From the NCBI RefSeq assembly GCF_023242475.1, contig NZ_JALJFG010000035.1, forward strand, positions 1-64,000: a DNA stretch of 64,000 bases. The letters are read 5' to 3'. This DNA is from Pseudomonas sp. MWU15-20650. GTDB taxonomy: Bacteria; Pseudomonadota; Gammaproteobacteria; Pseudomonadales; Pseudomonadaceae. Both the position numbers and the translations under genes were made by a program. The notes beneath the pieces were generated by a model that saw only the letters and a list, made by a program, of their open reading frames with translations, ran no database searches and was not told where the DNA came from. This document shows, one piece after another, positions 51,594 to 58,726 of the stretch (positions are counted from its first letter, which is position 1; every line of letters begins with the position of its first letter).

Positions 51594-52673
51594 TCAGTCG
51601 CCTTTGCGGTGTTCCCGCAACCGCTCGGCGGCACCGCGCAACAGGTGCTCTGTGCCTTCCCAGCCCAGGCAACCATCGGTCACCGACACGCCGTACTTCA
51701 TCGACGCGCTTAACGGCTGGCAACCTTCGAACAGGTGGCTTTCGAGCATCATGCCGACCAGCGAGGTATCGCCCTGCAGGCGCTGTTCCAGCACATCGTT
51801 GAACACCGCCGGTTGGCGCAGCGGGTCCTTGCCGCTATTGGCATGGCTGCAATCGACCAGGATCCGCGCCGCGACCTTGGACTTGGCCAGGTCCTGCTTC
51901 ACCTGCGCCACGCTTTGCACATCGTAGTTCGGCCCACGGTGGCCACCGCGCAGGACCAGGTGGGTGTCCGGGTTGCCCGAGGTCTGGATGATTGCCGGAT
52001 GGCCCTGGCTGTCAACGCCGAAGTGGCGGTGCGGGTGTGATGCGGAGCGCATCGCATCGCAGGCAATTGCGACGTCGCCGTCGGTGCCGTTCTTGAAGCC
52101 CACGGGCATGCCCAGGCCGCTGGCCATTTCGCGGTGGATTTGCGATTCGGTGGTGCGCGCACCAATCGCGACCCAACTGAGCAGGTCGTCGAAGTAGCCA
52201 GCGGCCATGGGTTGCAGCAGCTCGGTGGCGATTGGCAGGCCCAGGCGCAGCATTTCACGCATGAGTTCGCGCGACAGCGTCAGGCCGGCGGCCATGTCAT
52301 CGCTGCCATCCAGGTGCGGGTCGTAGGCCAGGCCTTTCCAGCCGATGGTGGTGCGGGGTTTTTCGACGTAGGCGCGGATCACCAGCAGCATCTGGTCGCT
52401 GACTTCAAGGGCCAGCTTCTTCAGGTTGCGCGCGTATTCCATGGCCGATTCCGGATCGTGGATCGAGCACGGGCCGACAATCACCAGCAGGCGTGAATCT
52501 TCACCCTTGAGGATGGCGCGCACAGCTTGGCGGTGGGCGTGGATTTGCTCGTTGAGGAACGGGCTGAGGGGCAATTGGTGCTTGAGCTCAAGGGCGCTGG
52601 GCAGGCGCTGGGTCAGGGCTTCGTTGGCACTGGTCAGGGCAGAGACGGGCAGAGCGGCGACGGAGGAGTTCAT
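51594..52673 (-). CDS. 3-deoxy-7-phosphoheptulonate (DAHP) synthase, class I
   Basis: A 359-residue class I (AroF/G/H-type) DAHP synthase, which condenses phosphoenolpyruvate and erythrose-4-phosphate in the first step of aromatic amino-acid synthesis. Visible are LLVIVGPCSIHDPESAMEYA near residues 62-81, YVEKPRTTIGWKGLAYDPHL near 100-119, GFKNGTDG near 193, LVLRGGHRGPNYD near 234 and DCSHANSGKDP near 265, which carry the metal and substrate ligands. ATG at 52673 has AGGAAG 8 bases upstream. Which of AroF, AroG or AroH is meant cannot be decided, so no symbol. The 0.6 kb upstream holds an attenuator-like leader, strong evidence for control by aromatic amino acids. Confidence 0.94.
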   Translation of the reverse strand: MNSSVAALPVSALTSANEALTQRLPSALELKHQLPLSPFLNEQIHAHRQAVRAILKGEDSRLLVIVGPCSIHDPESAMEYARNLKKLALEVSDQMLLVIRAYVEKPRTTIGWKGLAYDPHLDGSDDMAAGLTLSRELMREMLRLGLPIATELLQPMAAGYFDDLLSWVAIGARTTESQIHREMASGLGMPVGFKNGTDGDVAIACDAMRSASHPHRHFGVDSQGHPAIIQTSGNPDTHLVLRGGHRGPNYDVQSVAQVKQDLAKSKVAARILVDCSHANSGKDPLRQPAVFNDVLEQRLQGDTSLVGMMLESHLFEGCQPLSASMKYGVSVTDGCLGWEGTEHLLRGAAERLREHRKGD

Positions 52674-52720
52674 ATTCAGGGCTTCCTGGGCAAGCGGCGG
52701 GTGATTCCCGCACGCTTGGC

Positions 52721-52873
52721 CTACTGGGGTGTTCGACAATTGGCCGTACTGGCTACGTGTGTTGGCTTGCCACCAATAGGTGACCGGTCGGAGGCGGCAG
52801 GCTGTCCCGAACGGAGCTTGCTAAATCGCCATGCAGTGCAAGTGTCGTAACGGTAATAGGTGGCGTAGTTCAT
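52721..52873 (-). CDS. Tyr-rich 50-codon frame between attenuator and DAHP synthase gene (second leader?)
   Basis: ATG at 52873 with AAGGAC 7 bases upstream opens a 50-residue frame starting MNYATYYRYDTCTAWRF, with four Tyr, one Trp and one Phe in the first 17 residues; the rest is unremarkable. It ends 47 bases before the DAHP synthase start. It may be a second regulatory leader peptide read only when the upstream terminator is bypassed, or a small protein. No clear terminator lies between it and the synthase. Recognition rests on composition and ribosome-binding site only. Confidence 0.45.
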   Translation of the reverse strand: MNYATYYRYDTCTAWRFSKLRSGQPAASDRSPIGGKPTHVASTANCRTPQ

Positions 52874-52931
52874 GTCGTGAGTCCTTTTAGTGTTCGGTGT
52901 GAAGCAAAATGATTAGGGCCTGAAAAAACAA

Positions 52932-52961
52932 AACCCCCGGTCGGGGAGCCGACCGGGGGTT
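52932..52961 (-). terminator. Strong intrinsic terminator (attenuator) in the DAHP synthase leader
   Basis: On the minus strand AACCCCCGGTC pairs with GACCGGGGGTT over 11 base pairs around an 8-base loop and is followed by TTTGTTTTTTCA (reading 52933 down to 52922). It lies 50 bases after the leader-peptide stop and 258 bases before the DAHP synthase start, so it would end transcription before the gene. Confidence 0.9.
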
Positions 52962-53011
52962 AGATTTCTCTGGTAGGCGACCCCTTGAGTAGTGGGCGCC
53001 GATTTCAGGTA

Positions 53012-53146
53012 TCAGGCGCGCCAGTGGCTAAACCAATACCCAAAATAAAAGCTGACCGGTGCGCTCGAACCCTTTACACGGGTAGCCGATACCGAGCGCG
53101 GGGCGCTGGCAGCAGGGCAAACCTGAGTGTGGGTGAGTTGCAACAT
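53012..53146 (-). CDS. Aromatic leader peptide of the DAHP synthase attenuator
   Basis: A 44-codon frame with ATG at 53146 and GGAG 7-8 bases upstream (TTTGGAGAGCTACC). The last dozen residues are FYFGYWFSHWRA: three Phe, two Tyr and two Trp in twelve codons, directly before TGA. It is followed by a strong terminator that precedes the DAHP synthase gene. This is the arrangement of classical leader-peptide attenuators (trpL, pheL): ribosome stalling at scarce aromatic aminoacyl-tRNA would let an anti-terminator form. The mechanism is inferred from layout; I did not fold the alternative structures. Confidence 0.8.
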   Translation of the reverse strand: MLQLTHTQVCPAASAPRSVSATRVKGSSAPVSFYFGYWFSHWRA

Positions 53147-53292
53147 GGTAGCTCTCCAAATGATGGGGGGAGCTTACTCGAGGCACGCGGGTGGATTCAA
53201 TCAGTAATTTCTATTGAGTGGGGGGACTTACGGCTATGGGGTGAGTGCCGATATGCTGATGACACTTTGACAATGAGTGCCTGGACGCGACC

Positions 53293-54042
53293 ATGACTGC
53301 CTTGACGTTTGCTGTGGCTCAAACCTTTTCCATCGCAGGCGATGTGCCGGCCAATATCGAACGGCACCTGGCATTTATGCGGGTTGCGGCTGGGCACGGT
53401 GTGCAATTGCTGGTGTTTCCCGAGCTGTCATTAACTGGTTATGAGCCAGCGCTGGCAGCCGACCTGGCGGTTGCCCCTGAGGACAAGCTGCTGGCGCCCC
53501 TGCGTGACATGGCGCGCGAGCTACGCTTGACTGCGGTGGTCGGGATGCCGATCCGACGGTCGCCAGAAGCGGGCGTGTTGATTGGCGCGCTGGTGCTGGG
53601 AGGCGACGGCTCCCTGGCGGTCTACACCAAACAGCATCTGCACCCTGGCGAAGACGCTGTATTTACTGCGGGGCAGGGCGGGGCCCTGCTCGAATGGGGG
53701 GGTGATCGTATTGCGCTGGCGGTCTGCGCGGACTTCTGCCACCCCAGCCATCCGCGCCAGGCAGCGCAAGCGGGTGCCAATGTGTATGCCGCCGGTGTGT
53801 TGATCAGTGAAGGCGGCTATGCAACGGACAGCGCGTTACTCCAAGGCTATGCCGCCGAGCATGGCATGCTGGTGATGATGGCTAACCATGGTGGCCCCTC
53901 GGGAGGCTGGGCATGTGCCGGTCGCAGCGCTATCTGGGGGGCCGATGGCCGGGTGCTCGCCGCTGTGCCGGGTGACGGCGAGGCATTGGTTATCGCCCAT
54001 CGCACTGACGGCGACTGGACTGCTGAAGCACTAGCCCTTTGA
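53293..54042 (+). CDS. Nitrilase-superfamily carbon-nitrogen hydrolase
   Basis: A 249-residue amidase-like enzyme of the nitrilase superfamily. The Glu-Lys-Cys triad is visible: Glu in LLVFPELSLTGYEP near residue 43, Lys in AVYTKQHLHPGED near 114, and Cys in LAVCADFCHPSHPRQAAQAG near 146. It hydrolyses a small amide or related C-N bond in the cytoplasm; the substrate is unknown. ATG at 53293. The GNAT gene follows 19 bases after the stop. It is divergent from the DAHP synthase leader. Confidence 0.87.
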   Translation: MTALTFAVAQTFSIAGDVPANIERHLAFMRVAAGHGVQLLVFPELSLTGYEPALAADLAVAPEDKLLAPLRDMARELRLTAVVGMPIRRSPEAGVLIGALVLGGDGSLAVYTKQHLHPGEDAVFTAGQGGALLEWGGDRIALAVCADFCHPSHPRQAAQAGANVYAAGVLISEGGYATDSALLQGYAAEHGMLVMMANHGGPSGGWACAGRSAIWGADGRVLAAVPGDGEALVIAHRTDGDWTAEALAL

Positions 54043-54061
54043 GTTAAAGGAGCGCGACGCC

Positions 54062-54493
54062 ATGGCGTTTCATCTGCGCGCGGCAACCGATCAAGACCGT
54101 GCGTTCGCCCGAAGCCTGACCTACCAAGCGATGAACCGCTATTACCTGCAATATGGTTTGGTGTGGTCAAACGAGGGCTTCGACAGGGCCTGGGCCGGGC
54201 GCGAAAGCTGGCTGGTGTATCGCGACGAAACCCTGCTGGGTTTCATTAGCCTGAGCCGGGATAACCAGGCGCTTTATATCCGCGAGCTGCATATGCTTGA
54301 AGGGTGTCGCGGGCAAGGCGCGGGCAGTTGGGTGCTGGAGCAAATGGCACTCAAGGCGCAAGCCTTGGGCGTGTTGCGCTTGACGGTGTTCAAGAACAAC
54401 CCCGCCAGAAGGCTCTATCAACGCATGGGGCTGAGCATCGTCGGTGAAGAAGACTGCTTCTGGCGCATGGAGCGTGTCTGTCCGTCCAGCTAA
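54062..54493 (+). CDS. GNAT-family N-acetyltransferase
   Basis: A 143-residue GNAT protein. LYIRELHMLEGCRGQGAGSW near residues 75-94 contains motif A with the acetyl-CoA loop CRGQGAG, followed by VLRLTVFKNNPARRLYQRMG near 105-124, which is the typical motif B helix with NNPARRLY. ATG at 54062, preceded by AAAGGAGCGCGACGC. Probably cotranscribed with the nitrilase-family gene. Acceptor unknown. Confidence 0.87.
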   Translation: MAFHLRAATDQDRAFARSLTYQAMNRYYLQYGLVWSNEGFDRAWAGRESWLVYRDETLLGFISLSRDNQALYIRELHMLEGCRGQGAGSWVLEQMALKAQALGVLRLTVFKNNPARRLYQRMGLSIVGEEDCFWRMERVCPSS

Positions 54494-54527
54494 AAGATGC
54501 GCGGCGGGCCAATAAGCGCATACTGCC

Positions 54528-54767
54528 TTAGGAGATGACTTCCTGATCGCTGTTTTGGCCATCGGCTTCAGAAAGGATGATCCCTTCTTTCATGCCCAGA
54601 AGGACCGCTACCTTATGGGCTTCCCCACGCCGTCCCTTTTTGCGCCCAGCGAGCACTTGATAGGTGGTTGCCGGATCTACGCCATGTTCACGGGCGAACG
54701 CTTGGACCGACTTTCCCTGGTGTTCCAGCCATGCCTTGGCTTGTGCGGCAGTACGGATTCCGTGCAT
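54528..54767 (-). CDS. Cro-like DNA-binding protein
   Basis: A 79-residue small helix-turn-helix protein. TAAQAKAWLEHQGKSVQAFA and REHGVDPATTYQVLAGRKKG resemble small phage/mobile-element DNA-binding proteins of Pseudomonas. ATG at 54767 with no clear ribosome-binding site, so it may be poorly or leaderlessly translated. It is divergent from a CI-like repressor, 82 bases away, with phased direct repeats between them. That arrangement is the switch of a temperate phage, but no other phage genes are nearby. Confidence 0.75.
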   Translation of the reverse strand: MHGIRTAAQAKAWLEHQGKSVQAFAREHGVDPATTYQVLAGRKKGRRGEAHKVAVLLGMKEGIILSEADGQNSDQEVIS

Positions 54768-54768
54768 A

Positions 54769-54794
54769 GTTCAAAACCGTTCAAGTTTGTTTAA
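54769..54794. promoter_or_regulatory. Three helically phased direct repeats between Cro-like and CI-like genes
   Basis: GTTCAA at 54769, GTTCAA at 54779 and GTTTAA at 54789, exactly 10 bases apart. They lie immediately upstream of the Cro-like start and about 55 bases before the CI-like start, suiting an operator bound side by side on one helix face. Confidence 0.55.
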
Positions 54795-54849
54795 CAAAGA
54801 GATGAGTGTGTCACCTCTTGGGGTGTGCCAAACAGGATCATACATCCAA

Positions 54850-55215
54850 ATGAGTGGAATCGGTTTACGTTTGCGGCAAGAAAGAGAGCGACTGGGCCTG
54901 TCGCAAAAAGTGTTTGGTGAAATAGGAGGCGTCGAAGCTAACGCACAAGGCAAATACGAAAACGGAGGTCGAGCGCCCAAGGCCGACTATTTGTCTCGTG
55001 TGGCCGAGAAGGGAGTGGATATCCTGTATGTGTTGACTGGAAATGCCATGCCAATTCAGCTTGAGCATCTGAGCCAGATTGAAGAGAAAGTGCTGGGTGA
55101 TTACCGGGCTATGTTCAAGGAAGACCAGGATGCAATCCGCCGCCTGACGTCGACGCTGGCCGAGCATTCCACTTCGCTCAATGGAAAAGCTAAGCCTCAA
55201 CCGCAAGAATCCTGA
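54850..55215 (+). CDS. CI-like XRE-family repressor
   Basis: A 121-residue helix-turn-helix protein: IGLRLRQERERLGLSQKVFG then EIGGVEANAQGKYENGGRAP and YLSRVAEKGVDILYVLTG, the last being the sequence typical of phage repressor N-terminal domains in Pseudomonas. No LexA-type peptidase domain follows, so it would not self-cleave. ATG at 54850; the frame is open upstream but the homology starts at MSGIGLRL. Divergent from the Cro-like gene and followed by gacA on the same strand after 151 bases. Probably a remnant of a prophage switch, or a domesticated pair. Confidence 0.82.
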   Translation: MSGIGLRLRQERERLGLSQKVFGEIGGVEANAQGKYENGGRAPKADYLSRVAEKGVDILYVLTGNAMPIQLEHLSQIEEKVLGDYRAMFKEDQDAIRRLTSTLAEHSTSLNGKAKPQPQES

Positions 55216-55366
55216 CCTTTGGCCCAGTAAATTGGGCCATCCGCAGCTTGGCGGACGAACGCTGTGTACCCAAACTCTATATATATGACGCTTGTCGCTA
55301 GGTCTGCACGTTGGTTTTTTGCTAAGGTGTTCAGCAACCTATAAGACCATATCGCGAGGTGTCTGC

Positions 55367-56008
55367 TTGATTAGGGTGCTAGTAGTCGATGACCATGATC
55401 TCGTTCGTACAGGCATTACACGAATGCTGGCTGACATCGACGGCCTGCAAGTAGTCGGCCAGGCTGAGTCGGGGGAGGAATCCCTGATCAAAGCCCGGGA
55501 GTTGAAACCCGATGTGGTTTTGATGGACGTCAAGATGCCTGGGATCGGCGGTCTTGGCGCCACTACCAAATTGTTGCGTAGCCACCCGGACATCAAAGTC
55601 GTGGTGGTGACGGTGTGCGAGGAGGACCCGTTTCCGACTCGCCTTTTGCAGGCCGGTGCCGCCGGCTATCTCACCAAAGGCGCGGGCCTGGCAGAGATGG
55701 TGCAAGCCATTCGCCTGGTGTTTGCCGGCCAGCGGTATATCAGCCCGCAGATTGCCCAGCAGTTGGCTATCAAGTCTTTCCAGCCCACCAGCGACTCACC
55801 GTTTGATGCGCTGTCGGAGCGGGAAATCCAGATCGCCTTGATGATTGTCGGCTGCCAGAAAGTGCAGTCGATCTCTGACAAGCTGTGCCTGTCGCCCAAA
55901 ACCGTCAATACCTACCGCTATCGCATCTTCGAGAAGCTCGCCATCAGCAGTGATGTTGAATTGACCCTGCTCGCGGTGCGCCACGGCATGGTGGACGCCA
56001 GCGCCTGA
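55367..56008 (+). CDS. gacA: Response regulator GacA
   Basis: The 213-residue response regulator of the GacS/GacA system, which activates small RNAs of the Rsm pathway and so secondary metabolism, motility and biofilm. Receiver: VVDDHDLVRTG at 7-17, phospho-acceptor Asp 54 in VVLMDVKMPG, Lys in GYLTKGAG. LuxR-type HTH in the last 65 residues (LSEREIQIALMIVGCQKVQS, LSPKTVNTYRYRIFEKLAIS). The start is TTG at 55367 with GAGGTG upstream, as reported for fluorescent pseudomonads. Residues 61-68 read GGLGATTK where many relatives have GGLEATRK. uvrC begins one base after the stop, the conserved gacA-uvrC operon. Confidence 0.97.
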   Translation: MIRVLVVDDHDLVRTGITRMLADIDGLQVVGQAESGEESLIKARELKPDVVLMDVKMPGIGGLGATTKLLRSHPDIKVVVVTVCEEDPFPTRLLQAGAAGYLTKGAGLAEMVQAIRLVFAGQRYISPQIAQQLAIKSFQPTSDSPFDALSEREIQIALMIVGCQKVQSISDKLCLSPKTVNTYRYRIFEKLAISSDVELTLLAVRHGMVDASA

Positions 56009-56009
56009 C

Positions 56010-57833
56010 ATGACCACACCGTTTGATCCGAGTGCCTTTCTTTCAACCTGCAGTGGCCGCCCTGGCGTGTACCGCATGTTCGACAGCGAGGCACGCCTGC
56101 TTTATGTGGGCAAAGCCAAGAACCTTAAGAGCCGCTTGGCGAGCTACTTTCGCAAGACCGGCCTGGCACCGAAGACCGCCGCCCTGGTGGGGCGCATTGC
56201 CCAGGTCGAAACCACCATTACCGCCAATGAGACTGAAGCGCTGCTGCTTGAGCAGACGCTGATCAAGGAATGGCGGCCGCCCTACAACATCCTGCTGCGT
56301 GATGATAAATCCTACCCTTACGTGTATTTATCCGACGGTGATTTCCCACGGTTGAGCATTCACCGTGGAGCGAAGAAGCAGAAGGGCAAGTATTTCGGGC
56401 CTTACCCCAGTGCCGGTGCTATCCGTGAGAGCCTGAGCCTGCTGCAAAAGACCTTCTTCGTGCGCCAGTGCGAAGACAGCTTCTACAAGAACCGTACGCG
56501 GCCCTGCCTGCAATATCAGATCAAACGCTGCAAGGCGCCCTGTGTGGGGTTGGTTGAGCCGGCCGAGTATGCCGAGGACGTGCGGCATTCGGTGATGTTC
56601 CTTGAGGGGCGCAGCAACGCCCTGACCGATGAGCTGTCCGGCGCCATGGAGCAGGCCGCCAGCACCCTGGATTTCGAGCGTGCGGCCGAGTTGCGCGACC
56701 AGATCTCCTTGCTGCGCCGCGTCCAGGACCAGCAGAGCATGGAAGGGGGCACGGGCGACGTCGATGTAATCGCCGCTTTCGTCAACCCCGGCGGCGCCTG
56801 TGTGCACCTGATCAGCGTGCGTGGCGGGCGGGTGCTGGGCAGCAAGAACTTCTTCCCACAGACCGGCATCGATGAGGAAGTGGCTGAGGTCATGGCTGCG
56901 TTCCTGGGCCAATATTATGTCAGCAGCCCTGAACGCGACCTGCCGTCGGAACTGATCGTCAACGTGGTGCATGAAGACTTCCCGACCTTGATTGAGGCAA
57001 TCCACGAGCTGCGTGGCCGCGAGTTGGACATCAGCCACCGCGTACGCGGCACCCGTGCGCGCTGGCAGCAATTGGCGGTGACCAACGCCGAACAGGCGCT
57101 GGGCGCACGCCTGGCCAATCGACAGCACGTCGCTGCGCGTTTTGACGCCTTGGCGCAAGTCCTCAACCTGGACGAGCCGCCCCAACGGCTGGAGTGCTAC
57201 GACATCAGCCACTCCAGCGGCGAGGCAACCGTGGCCTCCTGCGTGGTGTTCGGGCCGGAAGGGCCGATCAAATCCGATTACCGGCGCTACAATATTGAAG
57301 GCGTCACCGCTGGCGATGACTACGCCGCCATGCATCAGGCCCTCATGCGGCGTTTCAGCAAGTTGAAGGACGGGGAGGGCAAGTTGCCCGATATCCTGCT
57401 GGTGGACGGCGGCAAGGGCCAGTTGTCCATGGCCCGTGACGTGCTCAACGAGCTGGCCGTGCCCGACCTGATCCTGCTCGGCGTGGCCAAGGGCGCTACG
57501 CGCAAGGCGGGTTTCGAAACGTTGTACTTGAATGATGCCGCCCATGAGTTCACTTTGAAGGGCGACTCACCCGCACTTCACCTGATTCAACAGATCCGTG
57601 ACGAAGCCCACCGTTTTGCCATTACCGGGCACCGTGCCCGTCGCGGCAAAACCCGGCGAACCTCAACCCTGGAAGGGGTGGCAGGGGTCGGCCCGACACG
57701 GCGTCGCGACCTGCTTAAACATTTTGGTGGCTTGCAGGAGCTATCCCGTGCCAGCATTGACGAAATAGCCAAAGCACCCGGTATCAGTAAAAAGCTCGCT
57801 GAGCTGATTTATGCAAACCTGCACAGCGAATAG
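56010..57833 (+). CDS. uvrC: Excinuclease ABC subunit C
   Basis: A 607-residue full-length UvrC, the nuclease that makes both incisions in nucleotide excision repair. GIY-YIG domain at about residues 15-95 (GRPGVYRMFDSEARLLYVGK for the 3' cut), UVR motif at about 200-240 (ASTLDFERAAELRDQISLLR) for UvrB contact, RNase-H-like domain with ECYDISHSSGEATVASCVVF and VDGGKGQLSMA for the 5' cut, and paired helix-hairpin-helix motifs at the C-terminus (LEGVAGVGPTRRRDLLKHFG, ISKKLAELIYANL). It starts one base after gacA, so both are transcribed together; pgsA follows after 32 bases. Confidence 0.97.
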   Translation: MTTPFDPSAFLSTCSGRPGVYRMFDSEARLLYVGKAKNLKSRLASYFRKTGLAPKTAALVGRIAQVETTITANETEALLLEQTLIKEWRPPYNILLRDDKSYPYVYLSDGDFPRLSIHRGAKKQKGKYFGPYPSAGAIRESLSLLQKTFFVRQCEDSFYKNRTRPCLQYQIKRCKAPCVGLVEPAEYAEDVRHSVMFLEGRSNALTDELSGAMEQAASTLDFERAAELRDQISLLRRVQDQQSMEGGTGDVDVIAAFVNPGGACVHLISVRGGRVLGSKNFFPQTGIDEEVAEVMAAFLGQYYVSSPERDLPSELIVNVVHEDFPTLIEAIHELRGRELDISHRVRGTRARWQQLAVTNAEQALGARLANRQHVAARFDALAQVLNLDEPPQRLECYDISHSSGEATVASCVVFGPEGPIKSDYRRYNIEGVTAGDDYAAMHQALMRRFSKLKDGEGKLPDILLVDGGKGQLSMARDVLNELAVPDLILLGVAKGATRKAGFETLYLNDAAHEFTLKGDSPALHLIQQIRDEAHRFAITGHRARRGKTRRTSTLEGVAGVGPTRRRDLLKHFGGLQELSRASIDEIAKAPGISKKLAELIYANLHSE

Positions 57834-57865
57834 AATGCCTTCTCACCTCGTAGCCAGTTGTGCCG

Positions 57866-58426
57866 ATGAATATCCCTAATCTGATCACCGTTCTACGCGT
57901 CCTGCTTATTCCGATTTTCATTCTGTTGTTTTATTTGCCGTACGAATGGAGCTATGCCGCATCCAGTTCGGTGTTCGCTTTTGCCGCTGCCACCGACTGG
58001 CTCGATGGTTACCTGGCACGCCGCCTGGAGCAAAGCACACCCTTCGGCGCGTTCCTGGACCCGGTGGCCGATAAACTCATGGTCGCTGTCGCCTTGGTCC
58101 TGCTGGTGCAGGAGCACGGCAACCTGTGGCTGACGTTACCGGCCGCCGTCATCATTGGCCGCGAAATCGTCGTCTCGGCCCTGCGCGAATGGATGGCCGA
58201 AATCGGTGCCCGCGCCCACGTCGCCGTTTCCAACATGGGCAAGTGGAAAACCGCGGCGCAGATGCTCGCACTGGTCATCCTGCTGGCCAACCCGTCGGAC
58301 TTTTCCTTCTGGGTCCTTATTGGCTATGCCTTGCTGCTGATCGCCGCCGGCCTGACGTTGTGGTCCATGCTCCAATATTTGCGCGCTGCCTGGCCGCATC
58401 TGCGCACCACCGTTGAAAAGAAATAA
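57866..58426 (+). CDS. pgsA: CDP-diacylglycerol-glycerol-3-phosphate 3-phosphatidyltransferase
   Basis: A 186-residue inner-membrane enzyme that makes phosphatidylglycerol phosphate from CDP-diacylglycerol. The CDP-alcohol phosphotransferase motif D-G-x2-A-R-x8-G-x3-D-x3-D is visible in TDWLDGYLARRLEQSTPFGA then FLDPVADKLM near residues 43-72. Five or six hydrophobic segments follow. I take ATG at 57866 (MNIPNLITVLR); a GTG two codons earlier is in frame. No strong ribosome-binding site is present. Third gene of the gacA-uvrC-pgsA series; a tRNA-Gly gene with its own promoter follows. Confidence 0.95.
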   Translation: MNIPNLITVLRVLLIPIFILLFYLPYEWSYAASSSVFAFAAATDWLDGYLARRLEQSTPFGAFLDPVADKLMVAVALVLLVQEHGNLWLTLPAAVIIGREIVVSALREWMAEIGARAHVAVSNMGKWKTAAQMLALVILLANPSDFSFWVLIGYALLLIAAGLTLWSMLQYLRAAWPHLRTTVEKK

Positions 58427-58446
58427 AACTTTTTTGAATCAAGGGG

Positions 58447-58474
58447 TTGACGGGTTCTGAGATTTCTATAGAAT
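58447..58474 (+). promoter_or_regulatory. Sigma-70 promoter of the tRNA-Gly gene
   Basis: TTGACG (-35) at 58447-58452 and TAGAAT (-10) at 58469-58474 with 16 bases between, ending 12 bases before the mature tRNA 5' end. GCGCATCACC follows the -10, a GC-rich discriminator as in stringently controlled stable RNA promoters. Confidence 0.75.
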
Positions 58475-58486
58475 GCGCATCACCAA

Positions 58487-58562
<76 letters not shown>

Positions 58563-58572
58563 AGCATTAATG

Positions 58573-58600
58573 AAAAAGCCACTCTAACGAGTGGCTTTTT
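58573..58600 (+). terminator. Intrinsic terminator of tRNA-Gly
   Basis: AAAAAGCCACTC and GAGTGGCTTTTT are perfect 12-base arms around TAAC, and the T-run continues to 58603. Confidence 0.92.
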
Positions 58601-58621
58601 TTTGCCTGCGATTTAGGGAAT

Positions 58622-58640
58622 AGACGCTTCGGCGTCTTTT
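58622..58640 (+). terminator. Second small terminator with TTCG tetraloop
   Basis: AGACGC and GCGTCT pair around TTCG and are followed by TTTTTTCG. It backs up the tRNA terminator 20 bases upstream. Confidence 0.7.
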
Positions 58641-58726
58641 TTCGTTTGTGCAAAAAATACAGGAATGAATCCAGGTCGCCATCGTCGTGCACCACGGGTG
58701 AGGGTGGAATATCGGGGGGGGGCCTC

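Larger units (their letters stand above)
52674..53292. promoter_or_regulatory. 619-base gap: DAHP synthase leader and divergent promoters
   Basis: Reading leftward: promoter area 53147-53292 shared with the nitrilase-family gene, leader peptide 53012-53146, terminator 52932-52961, a U-rich stretch, the Tyr-rich frame 52721-52873, then the DAHP synthase ribosome-binding site. Each element is annotated separately. The whole is one of the longest non-genic gaps in the window. Confidence 0.7.

Noticed and set aside
54528..55215. Intact prophage near gacA
   Set aside because: Only two regulator genes are present; no integrase, structural, lysis or replication gene and no attachment-site repeats were seen around tRNA-Gly.
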